Below, piece after piece: positions 25,580-32,891 of a stretch of DNA of 64,000 bases (position 1 is its first letter; every line of letters starts with the position of its first letter). A program made the translations under genes and the position numbers. The notes beneath the pieces were generated by a model that saw only the letters and a list, made by a program, of their open reading frames with translations, searched no databases and was not told the DNA's origin. Source of the DNA: Croceivirga lutea (GTDB lineage: Bacteria; Bacteroidota; Bacteroidia; Flavobacteriales; Flavobacteriaceae); the NCBI RefSeq assembly GCF_014235875.1, contig NZ_JACJUK010000004.1, forward strand, positions 62,001-126,000, given 5' to 3'.

Positions 25580-26089
25580 ATGAAACCTAGCACAAAAATT
25601 ATTTTAAGTGTTTGTATGCTCATATTTGGTGTTTACAGTTTTGTAAATGGCCAAGTATCTGTAGAAAATGAAGAAGGCGTACTAACCGAGGAAGAATTGG
25701 TTGGTTTAGAAGAGGTTTTATTTATAGGTTCGGGAGCTTCAGGTAGTCCAACAGCTTACAATGAAGTTTACATAGAACAAGTCGGAAGTGGTAATTGGGT
25801 TGAGATTACCTCAAATACCAATGGAAATTTAGCTCAGATTTATCAAAATGGAGGTGAAAATCAAATTTTACTTTCATTAAACACCAATAATTTTTTTCAT
25901 CAAATTATACAAAACGGAAATAGCAATCAGATTTTTGAATTTACCAATTCACCAAGTATGAATATTGAAGCATTATACAATCAAACAGGTGATAATAATG
26001 CACTATTTGTTCATGGTAGAAACAGTCTGTCAGAAAAAATAACAGTCAATATGTCTGGAGACCAAACCTTAATTATAAGAAGTTATTAA
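25580..26089 (+). CDS. csgB: Minor curlin/nucleator-like protein (CsgB-like)
   Basis: 169 residues with a signal peptide to about residue 25 (FVNGQ). An acidic linker (about 28-48) is followed by four or five degenerate curlin-type units: YIEQVGSGNWVEI, IYQNGGENQILL, IIQNGNSNQIFEF and LYNQTGDNNALFV. The few repeats, an acidic segment and position directly after the fibre gene fit a CsgB-like minor subunit that anchors or nucleates fibres at the cell surface. It differs from the major subunit in lacking the strict N-x-S/N-x-A alternation. The role is inferred from family and position. Confidence 0.75.
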   Translation: MKPSTKIILSVCMLIFGVYSFVNGQVSVENEEGVLTEEELVGLEEVLFIGSGASGSPTAYNEVYIEQVGSGNWVEITSNTNGNLAQIYQNGGENQILLSLNTNNFFHQIIQNGNSNQIFEFTNSPSMNIEALYNQTGDNNALFVHGRNSLSEKITVNMSGDQTLIIRSY

Positions 26090-26095
26090 TCAAAA

Positions 26096-26869
26096 TTGAT
26101 TACCATTAAATATTACATATTACTGCTTTTAGTAATGGTACTTTCCCCAGTATCGTCTCAGATATATAATGCAGAAATTGAAGCAAACATCACCTTTGAA
26201 GGAGAGGTTGAAACAGCCACTACAATATCTTGTGAGGCCTTTAATAAAACCGAGATAAACAGAACAATATCTTACCGATTTTCAACTATAAAAAAAGCTA
26301 ACGGAAATCTAGCCACTACAGAACAAAGTGGTAGAGCCGTTCTCGTTGCAAACGAGAAAAAAGTACTCTCGCAATCAACAATAAACTTCTCAACAAAAGA
26401 TACCACTATAGTAATGCTTCTTATCTACGAAGATGAAAAAATAGTTGGTAAATCTAGAAAAGTATTTCATGGCCTTAATGATAAAGGAGATTTAAACGAT
26501 AGAGAAATACTAACAGATAGGGATAATCAAGATTTAGACATACAAGACTCTAAAAAAGATGGTATTGAGCTACGTGGTATGGTTATAGAAGACACCAAAA
26601 CCAAACCAGGAAGAGATTTTTATCAATACTTCTACTCACAATACTTAAACAAAAATATTAATGGAAATGAAATTGTAACCATTAAAGAAGAACTAGGTAT
26701 GGCAAACACGACCAGAATGAAAGTTTTGGTGGGTGATAAAGCTGTGGCCGAGTTCTTCTTAAATCCTAGAAACGATTTTATAAGACAGATGGCAGAAGCC
26801 TCAATTGTAAGAGTACAACGCTATTTTCTTATGAAAGAAAAAACCAAACAACAAACCTTAAGATACTAA
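26096..26869 (+). CDS. csgE: CsgE curli secretion factor with N-terminal CsgH/CsgC-like domain
   Basis: 257 residues, about twice the length of E. coli CsgE. A TTG at 26096 is the only start that keeps the signal peptide (MITIKYYILLLLVMVLSPVS). Residues about 158-245 are CsgE-like (GMVIEDTKTKPGRDFYQYFY, FIRQMAEASIVRVQRYF); CsgE caps CsgG and feeds it subunits. Residues about 22-125 form an extra beta-sandwich-like module with RFSTIKKANGNLATTEQSG and a terminal LIYEDEKIVGKSRKVF strand. These resemble the periplasmic amyloid inhibitor CsgH/CsgC. An acidic linker (about 128-155) joins the two. The CsgE call is firm; the CsgH-like call is inference by pattern. Confidence 0.82.
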   Translation: MITIKYYILLLLVMVLSPVSSQIYNAEIEANITFEGEVETATTISCEAFNKTEINRTISYRFSTIKKANGNLATTEQSGRAVLVANEKKVLSQSTINFSTKDTTIVMLLIYEDEKIVGKSRKVFHGLNDKGDLNDREILTDRDNQDLDIQDSKKDGIELRGMVIEDTKTKPGRDFYQYFYSQYLNKNINGNEIVTIKEELGMANTTRMKVLVGDKAVAEFFLNPRNDFIRQMAEASIVRVQRYFLMKEKTKQQTLRY

Positions 26870-26870
26870 T

Positions 26871-27272
26871 ATGAAACTGATTTGTACCCTCGCATTATTT
26901 TTAATAGCCTACAGTTTTAGTTATTCACAACAACTGGTTTATACCCCCAAAAATCCGTTTTTAGGAGGTAACAATCCTTTTTATTATCAACAATTATTAG
27001 CCGCAGCAGATGCACAAAATTCATTCACAGACCCCAATGCGGCTGATGAAGACGAATCGGATTTGGAAGAATTTCAAGAAGCCTTAAATAGACAATTATT
27101 GGACCAAATTACGAGATCAGTACTTGGTGCTCAATTGGGTGATGGTTTGCAAGAAGGCACCTTTACTGTTGGAGACTTGTCTTTGGAAATTTTTAGCGCT
27201 CCAGAGGGTCTTGTAATTAATATTCTAGATACGAGAACAGGGGAGCAAACTCAGATTATTATTCCAAATTAA
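26871..27272 (+). CDS. csgF: Curli assembly factor CsgF
   Basis: 133 residues with a signal peptide to about residue 19. The mature start QLVYTPKNPFLGGNNPFYYQ, followed by LLAAADAQN, matches the conserved CsgF N-terminus, which inserts into the CsgG pore and forms a second constriction. The acidic middle (DEDESDLEEF) and the C-terminal domain (TFTVGDLSLEIFSAPEGLVI) complete the family pattern. CsgF links the secretion pore to the CsgB nucleator on the outside. It starts one base after the csgE stop, so the two are probably translationally coupled. Confidence 0.92.
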   Translation: MKLICTLALFLIAYSFSYSQQLVYTPKNPFLGGNNPFYYQQLLAAADAQNSFTDPNAADEDESDLEEFQEALNRQLLDQITRSVLGAQLGDGLQEGTFTVGDLSLEIFSAPEGLVINILDTRTGEQTQIIIPN

Positions 27273-27297
27273 TCATAGCTTTTAAAACGAGATACTT

Positions 27298-28683
27298 ATG
27301 AAATTAAGACCATTTATAGTATTGGTTGTTTGTATCGGCTTTTTAAGTGGCTGTGGTACATATTTTAATCAACCGTATGATTTTCAACAACCTCGATTGG
27401 GTGAAACCATAAATACCCGTGAACCGTTTAAAAATCTACCTAAACCTAGCGAACCTGTAGTTGTAGGTGTTTATAATTTTAAAGACCAGACCGGGCAATA
27501 CAAAGCCGTTGAAACAGGTAGTACATTCAGCACAGCCGTGCCGCAGGGTGCTACTACAATGATGATTAAGGCTTTAGAAGATTCAGAATGGTTTACACCA
27601 ATAGAAAGAGAAAACTTAGCCAATCTCTTAAATGAAAGAAACATAATAAGAACCACAAGAGAAGAGTATAGGCGTAGTAATCAGCAAGATGTTAAACCGT
27701 TACCTCCACTATTGTTTGCAGGCATATTGTTAGAAGGGGGTATTATTTCGTACGATACTAATACAATGACAGGCGGTATAGGTGCTCGTTATTTTGGTGC
27801 TGGTGGCTCATCTCAATATCGCCAAGACAGAATTACCGTTTATTTAAGAGCAGTTTCAACCTCTACAGGTAAAATTTTAAAAACAGTTTATGTTAGCAAA
27901 ACCATACTTTCTCAAAGTATAGACGCTAGTTTATTTCGATTTGTAAGCTTTCAGCGTTTAATGGAGGCAGAAACTGGTTTTACAAGAAATGAACCTATAC
28001 AACTTGCCCTAAAAGAAGCCATAGAAAAATCTGTAGAAGCTTTAATTATAGAAGGTATAGAAGAAAAAATTTGGAAACCTAAAGCAACAGATGCTGAAAT
28101 TTCGGGTTTGCTACATAGATACAATAAGGAAAAAGATAACGTAGAAAATACACTCCTTTTTAAAAGACCAAAAATAGACAGAGCGCATGATAATGCATTT
28201 ATTGTTAGAGCTGGTTTACCTTTTTTGAATGCAGATTTTAACGATAAAGACCCAGGTTTCAGTGGTTCTCTTACGTATCAAAAGGCAATAAGTTCTCATT
28301 TTGCTGCTGGTCTTACCTTAGGCTATTATAATTTGTACAATCCTCAAACATTTACCAGAGAGTATGTAAGCTATGAAGCCAATTTAAATTATGACTTTAT
28401 TCCTTACGATAACTTTGGTCCCTTTGTTTATGGGGGTGTAGGTTATATAGACTATTTGCGTTCAGAAGATAGTAGTCTAGAATCAGCAAGTTCTTTAAAA
28501 TTACAAGTTGGAGCAGGTTTAGACTTAAACATATCTAAGCGAATGAGTTTACAACTTTTTGCTGAAAATCATTTTACATTCAATGATAGAATTGACGGTT
28601 ATACCAACGGTAAGAGAGATGATTATTTCTACAATTTCGGTGTGGGACTAAAATACAAAGTGGGAAAAAATAAAATTAAGTAA
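27298..28683 (+). CDS. csgG: CsgG curli secretion pore with C-terminal beta-barrel-like extension
   Basis: 461 residues, against about 277 in E. coli. A lipoprotein signal ends at Cys19 (LSGC). Residues about 20-262 are CsgG, including VYNFKDQTGQYK, FSTAVPQGATTMM, EDSEWFTPIERENLANLLNE and the transmembrane hairpin region around 150-215. Aligned by eye, the eyelet Phe56 of E. coli corresponds to Phe77, while Asn55 is replaced by Thr76 and Tyr51 is not conserved. Residues about 298-461 have alternating aromatic beta strands (AGLTLGYYNLYNP, NFGVGLKYKVG) like an OmpA/OprF-type outer-membrane barrel. CsgG is the nonameric outer-membrane channel for curlin export. The extension is extra. Confidence 0.92.
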   Translation: MKLRPFIVLVVCIGFLSGCGTYFNQPYDFQQPRLGETINTREPFKNLPKPSEPVVVGVYNFKDQTGQYKAVETGSTFSTAVPQGATTMMIKALEDSEWFTPIERENLANLLNERNIIRTTREEYRRSNQQDVKPLPPLLFAGILLEGGIISYDTNTMTGGIGARYFGAGGSSQYRQDRITVYLRAVSTSTGKILKTVYVSKTILSQSIDASLFRFVSFQRLMEAETGFTRNEPIQLALKEAIEKSVEALIIEGIEEKIWKPKATDAEISGLLHRYNKEKDNVENTLLFKRPKIDRAHDNAFIVRAGLPFLNADFNDKDPGFSGSLTYQKAISSHFAAGLTLGYYNLYNPQTFTREYVSYEANLNYDFIPYDNFGPFVYGGVGYIDYLRSEDSSLESASSLKLQVGAGLDLNISKRMSLQLFAENHFTFNDRIDGYTNGKRDDYFYNFGVGLKYKVGKNKIK

Positions 28684-28700
28684 GCCAAACTACAAAAGCC

Positions 28701-30218
28701 ATGAAGTTTTACAAACAAACCATATTTATCGTCTTATTAAGTTTTCTTTTCAACTCCTGTTCAGAAGATACCATAGACCAAATTCAATTTGGAACCCTTA
28801 CAGGTAAAGTAGTTATAAAAGATACTAACGAACCTTTAGAAAATGTACAAATATCTACGAACCCCGTATCAACTGTGGTTTTTACAGATGTTAACGGCGA
28901 ATTTGAAATAACAGAAATACAAGTAGGTGAGTATTCTGTACAGGCCGAGTTATCTGAGTATATCACATCTTTTGAACCAGCAAGTGTTTCACCAGATAGA
29001 ACATCAAACCTAGCTATTTCTCTAGAATTGATAGATGCAACAAATATATCTCCTTTAGAGCCTATATTATTGACACCAGAAGATGGAACTAAAAATATTG
29101 CCACTACTGTAAATTTTGCTTGGATGTCGAGTGATAATGATGATGATGAGGTGTTGTATAATTTTGAATTAAGAGATGCACAAGGAACTGTATTAGAAGC
29201 CTTCGATGACCTAAAAGACACTGTTGTAACAGTAAACGATTTGGTAATCGGCTCCAATTATTTCTGGCAAGTACAAGCGGTTGATGGTGTAAACGACCCC
29301 GTACAGAGTAAAATTAGTTCTTTTGAAACCCAAGGTATAGGTCAGAATCGTTTTGTTTTTGTTAAAAATGTAAATGGTAACAACGTAGTGTATTCAGGTA
29401 ACGAGCCTGGAGTAATTGCCGGTGGAACAGAGCCAGACCAAGATGTGGTTAAGTTAACAAGTGAAGCAACCAATAGCTATCGTCCTAGAAAAAATGAGTT
29501 GGTATCAAAAATTGCATTTTTAAGAAACGTGGGGGCAGAAACGCATTTATTTACCATGGGCCTAGATGGAAAAAATATGCAGCAAATTACAGCTACAATA
29601 CCTGTATCTGGCTTTAGACAAAATGAAATTGATTTTTGTTGGAGTGCAGATGGCTCAAGAATTTTCTATCCGAGCTTAAACAAGTTATATGCTATAAATA
29701 ATGATGGTGGTGGATTAGAAGTAGTTTATGAAGCACCAAGTGGAACATTTATTTCAGAAGTAGCGGCTAACGGTGTTAATTCCACCCTGGTAGTTAAAAC
29801 CAATGATGCTGCGGGCTACAACGCCAGATTAATTTTAGTAGATGCTACAACCGGATTAGAAACGTTAGCAATTCTGGAAGGATTACCTGGTGCAATTGGT
29901 GGAATTGACTATTCATTTGATGGAAATTTAGTGTTATTTACAAGGGATGTTAGTGGAACAGAAAATGACCTTTACCGTCGTTTAGATTCAAGAATTTTCG
30001 AATATAATTTGGCAACAACTGAGCAAATAGAATTTGATACTGAAAAATTAGCAGGTCAAAATGATTTAGACCCCATTTATATTGAAGATGAGGGTGCTGT
30101 ACTCTTTGTAGCCACTTCTAACGATGGTGTTTCTGAAAAACAAATTGTAAGGGTAAAACGAAGTACCCAGATAGATCGAGAAGTTATTTTTACAAACGCA
30201 TTTATGCCAGAATTTTAA
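28701..30218 (+). CDS. Lipoprotein with regulatory-like, Fn3 and beta-propeller domains (csg operon)
   Basis: 505 residues with a lipoprotein signal ending at the Cys in LFNSC (about residue 20). Three parts follow: a carboxypeptidase-regulatory-like fold (about 32-112, GTLTGKVVIKDTNEPLENVQ), an Fn3-type domain (about 118-208, ending FWQVQAVDG) and a TolB-like beta-propeller (about 212-500, with FCWSADGSRIFYPS and IDYSFDGNLVLFT as typical PD40-type blades). It starts 17 bases after csgG in the same direction, so it is probably the last gene of the curli operon. It has no counterpart in E. coli. A surface or periplasmic scaffold for fibre anchoring is a guess from its architecture. Confidence 0.75.
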   Translation: MKFYKQTIFIVLLSFLFNSCSEDTIDQIQFGTLTGKVVIKDTNEPLENVQISTNPVSTVVFTDVNGEFEITEIQVGEYSVQAELSEYITSFEPASVSPDRTSNLAISLELIDATNISPLEPILLTPEDGTKNIATTVNFAWMSSDNDDDEVLYNFELRDAQGTVLEAFDDLKDTVVTVNDLVIGSNYFWQVQAVDGVNDPVQSKISSFETQGIGQNRFVFVKNVNGNNVVYSGNEPGVIAGGTEPDQDVVKLTSEATNSYRPRKNELVSKIAFLRNVGAETHLFTMGLDGKNMQQITATIPVSGFRQNEIDFCWSADGSRIFYPSLNKLYAINNDGGGLEVVYEAPSGTFISEVAANGVNSTLVVKTNDAAGYNARLILVDATTGLETLAILEGLPGAIGGIDYSFDGNLVLFTRDVSGTENDLYRRLDSRIFEYNLATTEQIEFDTEKLAGQNDLDPIYIEDEGAVLFVATSNDGVSEKQIVRVKRSTQIDREVIFTNAFMPEF

Positions 30219-30236
30219 CAGGGTGTAAAAACCAAT

Positions 30237-30244
30237 TATCTTTG
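30237..30244 (+). promoter_or_regulatory. -7 element upstream of the threonine dehydratase-like gene
   Basis: TATCTTTG, a perfect TAnnTTTG, is 17 bases before the ATG at 30262. No clear TTG was seen at the ideal upstream spacing. Confidence 0.55.
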
Positions 30245-30261
30245 ATAGCATAGCTAAAATT

Positions 30262-31245
30262 ATGCTCGAATTAAAAGATATTGTTGCTGCGCAGAAGCGC
30301 ATTTCCCCATACATTAATGAAACGCCAATTCTAGCATCTAAACTATTAAACAGTTGGTTGGGTCATGAAGTGTTTTTCAAGTGCGAGAATTTTCAAAAAA
30401 TAGGTGCTTTTAAAGCTCGGGGTGCTTTAAATACCGTTTCATGGTTACTAGAAACTGGTCAAAAACCAGCTAAAATTGTGGCAAATAGTTCTGGTAATCA
30501 TGCACAAGCCGTAGCATTTGCGGGTCAGCAATTTGGTATACCAGTAACCATATTTATGCCAGACTATTCGTCTAAAGTCAAAATACAAGCAACCAAAGGT
30601 TATGGAGCCGAAGTTGTTCTAAGCAAAACAAGAGATATTACAGATAGTTTGGTTCGAGAAGCTGCAAAAGAGAACGGTGTTTATTGGATACCACCATTTA
30701 ATCATGAACAGGTAATTTGCGGACAAGGTACGGCCACACTAGAGGCTCTAAATGCAATTGAAAATATTGATGCCGTTTTTACACCTTGTGGTGGTGGCGG
30801 TCTTACCTCCGGTTCTTTGGTAGCAACTAAAGGCATTTCTCCAAAAATAAAGATGTTTGGCGTTGAACCTTTACAGGCTAATGACGCAGCACAATCGTTA
30901 AGAACAGGTGTGATTCAAAGTTTAAAGGGCATTCCAAAAACCTTAGCTGATGGTGCTATGACCATGGCAATTGGTGATATTACTTTTGAATATTTAAAAC
31001 GGTTAGATGGTTTTTTTGAAGTCGATGAAGAAGAAATAGTGTATTGGACACAATGGTTAACACATTTACTAAAAATACGGCTAGAACCAACTTGTGCTAT
31101 GACTATGGGTGGGGTAATGCAATGGTTAAAAACCCAAGAAACAAAACAAAGAGTTGTTGTAATAATTACGGGGGGTAATGTAGACCAACCTACTACACAA
31201 AAAATTTGGGATAAAGATTGTTTAACAACCTTGCCTGTGCTATAA
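30262..31245 (+). CDS. Threonine/serine dehydratase or serine racemase (PLP fold II)
   Basis: 327 residues. The PLP lysine is Lys51 in KIGAFKARGA. The substrate loop NSSGNHAQAVA (about 75-85) and the phosphate-binding loop PCGGGGLTSG (about 173-182) are plain. There is no C-terminal ACT regulatory domain, so it is the short catabolic/racemase form rather than the isoleucine-inhibited biosynthetic enzyme. It may deaminate L-threonine or L-serine to the 2-oxo acid or interconvert serine enantiomers; sequence alone does not decide. The next gene follows after 12 bp, although the functions look unrelated. Confidence 0.85.
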   Translation: MLELKDIVAAQKRISPYINETPILASKLLNSWLGHEVFFKCENFQKIGAFKARGALNTVSWLLETGQKPAKIVANSSGNHAQAVAFAGQQFGIPVTIFMPDYSSKVKIQATKGYGAEVVLSKTRDITDSLVREAAKENGVYWIPPFNHEQVICGQGTATLEALNAIENIDAVFTPCGGGGLTSGSLVATKGISPKIKMFGVEPLQANDAAQSLRTGVIQSLKGIPKTLADGAMTMAIGDITFEYLKRLDGFFEVDEEEIVYWTQWLTHLLKIRLEPTCAMTMGGVMQWLKTQETKQRVVVIITGGNVDQPTTQKIWDKDCLTTLPVL

Positions 31246-31257
31246 ATACGCTTATTG

Positions 31258-31860
31258 ATGAAAGAATTCAGAATTTCAAAATTAACATCTGAGCTAAGTT
31301 GGAATCAAGCGGCAACTCTTAAAGATTTTGACTATCCTTGGCAAAATGCAACTCCACCAAAAACTATTTTCAAAGCCTTTTATGATGAAGAGTGTATTCA
31401 TTTTAAATTCATCGCCTACGGACCAAAACCCTTGGTTTATGTAAAAACTAATCATAAAATAGAAGTCACAAAATCTGAGCGGGTAGAAATTTTTTTCAGA
31501 AGTAATGATAACATGCAACCTTATTATTGTTTAGAAATGGACCCAAAAGGTAGGGTCTTGGATTACAGGGCAGATTATTACCGCAAGTTTGATAGACAGT
31601 GGCAGTGGCCAGACAAATTACATGTAAAAACAAAGGTTTTTAAAGAATACTATAGTTTACAGGGAAAGTTGAGTTTTGCTACTTTAGCAAAACTAGGTTT
31701 ACTTCAAGACAATATAATTGAGATAGGTCTTTATCGAGGTCATTGCCTTGAATTAAATGGAGAAAACGCAACCATAAATTGGATTAGTTGGGTTGATAGT
31801 AAAACTTCAGAACCAGATTTTCATGTACCTTCTTCTTTTGGGAAACTTGTTTTAAAATAG
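31258..31860 (+). CDS. CBM9-like carbohydrate-binding domain protein
   Basis: 200 residues from the ATG at 31258; a TTG one codon earlier is an alternative. No signal peptide is visible. The chain resembles the family 9 carbohydrate-binding-like fold: an early FKAFYDEECIHFKFIA strand pair, KSERVEIFFRS in the middle, YYCLEMDPKGRVLDYRA, and a C-terminal INWISWVDSKTSEPDFH. Such single-domain proteins are common in Bacteroidota and of unclear role. The lack of an export signal argues against extracellular glycan binding. The next gene follows after 6 bp. Confidence 0.7.
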   Translation: MKEFRISKLTSELSWNQAATLKDFDYPWQNATPPKTIFKAFYDEECIHFKFIAYGPKPLVYVKTNHKIEVTKSERVEIFFRSNDNMQPYYCLEMDPKGRVLDYRADYYRKFDRQWQWPDKLHVKTKVFKEYYSLQGKLSFATLAKLGLLQDNIIEIGLYRGHCLELNGENATINWISWVDSKTSEPDFHVPSSFGKLVLK

Positions 31861-31866
31861 ATTGCT

Positions 31867-32424
31867 ATGACTATTGAATTTCTAGATAGTGCCCGTAAAC
31901 AATTCGAATATTATAAATCTTTAGGAGATAAGACGTTTGACCAGTTAGATGAAGCAGATTTTTTTTGGCAATACAACGCAGAATCAAACTCAATTGCTAT
32001 ACTAGTTAACCATTTAACGGGTAATATGCTTTCTAGATGGACAGATTTTTTAAGCTCAGATGGAGAAAAATCTTGGCGTAATAGAGACCAAGAGTTTGAA
32101 TCTGCGTTAAAAACAAAAGAAGAAGTTTTAAAAAAGTGGAGCCTTGGTTGGGAGTGTTTGTTTACCGCTCTAGATGGTATAAACCCAGATAATTTTACTA
32201 CTAAAATTTATATTCGAAATCAAGAACACTCCATTATTGACGCCATTCATAGACAATTACCACACTATGCTTCACACATAGGGCAAATAGTTTTTATTGG
32301 TCGTATGCTAAAAGGTTCAGCTTGGCAAAGTCTTTCAATACCTAAAGGTAAATCTTCAGAGTTTAATAAAGCTAAGTTTGCAAAAGGCAAACATTTAGGG
32401 CATCATACAGATGATGTAGTATAG
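31867..32424 (+). CDS. DinB-like DUF1572 family protein
   Basis: 185 residues, a soluble helical-bundle protein. Histidines positioned as in the DinB/YfiT metal site appear in LVNHLTGNM (near residue 48) and in RQLPHYASHIGQIVFIGR (near 137-150). DUF1572 proteins belong to this superfamily, which includes thiol-S-transferases, but no activity is established here. It appears to be translationally close to the CBM9-like gene, forming a three-gene run from 30262. The family call rests on the His pattern and the WRNRDQEFE region. Confidence 0.75.
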   Translation: MTIEFLDSARKQFEYYKSLGDKTFDQLDEADFFWQYNAESNSIAILVNHLTGNMLSRWTDFLSSDGEKSWRNRDQEFESALKTKEEVLKKWSLGWECLFTALDGINPDNFTTKIYIRNQEHSIIDAIHRQLPHYASHIGQIVFIGRMLKGSAWQSLSIPKGKSSEFNKAKFAKGKHLGHHTDDVV

Positions 32425-32478
32425 TGATTTGTAAAATCTAAGTTACCTTCGTTTTCCTTAAATTAAAGTATTTCACCT

Positions 32479-32820
32479 ATGTCAGATGAAATGAAACCTT
32501 GCCCATTTTGTCAATCTCCTTATGGTTATGCCTTATCAGCTGTACGCTATGCCTGTCCAGAATGTGGTCAAGAATGGAATACAAATGAGGAAATAGAAGA
32601 TCCCAAAGACCAAGTTGTAGATAGTAATGGTAATGTGTTATTTAATGGAGACACCATAATAGTTATCAAAGATTTACCAGTAAAGGGTGCGCCAAAGCCA
32701 GTAAAAGCCGGGACTAAAGTTAAAAACATTCGTTTAGTAGAAGGTGACCATGACATCAGTTGTAAAATTGACGGTTTTGGAGCCATGGGTTTAAAATCAC
32801 AATTTGTGAGAAAAGCGTAA
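32479..32820 (+). CDS. phnA: PhnA-domain zinc-ribbon protein (YjdM family)
   Basis: 113 residues, the usual size. An N-terminal zinc ribbon with paired Cys (CPFC at 8-11 and CPEC at 29-32) is followed by the PhnA core, which includes VVDSNGNVLFNGDTIIVIKDLPVKG and ends VEGDHDISCKIDGFGAMGLK. Despite its old name it is not a proven phosphonatase, and its role is unclear. A -7-like element TACCTTCG at 32444-32451 lies 27 bases before the ATG. Confidence 0.92.
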   Translation: MSDEMKPCPFCQSPYGYALSAVRYACPECGQEWNTNEEIEDPKDQVVDSNGNVLFNGDTIIVIKDLPVKGAPKPVKAGTKVKNIRLVEGDHDISCKIDGFGAMGLKSQFVRKA

Positions 32821-32891
32821 GACCTAAGTATTCAGTTAAAGGTGATTATTTTTTTCTTTATCTTAAAGGCAACTAAACTGAATAAAAAAAC

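Noticed and set aside
28784-29257. 157-residue antisense frame in the propeller lipoprotein gene
   Set aside because: It is a shadow of the coding strand, rich in Ser/Thr/Val from the reverse codons, with no domain or promoter.
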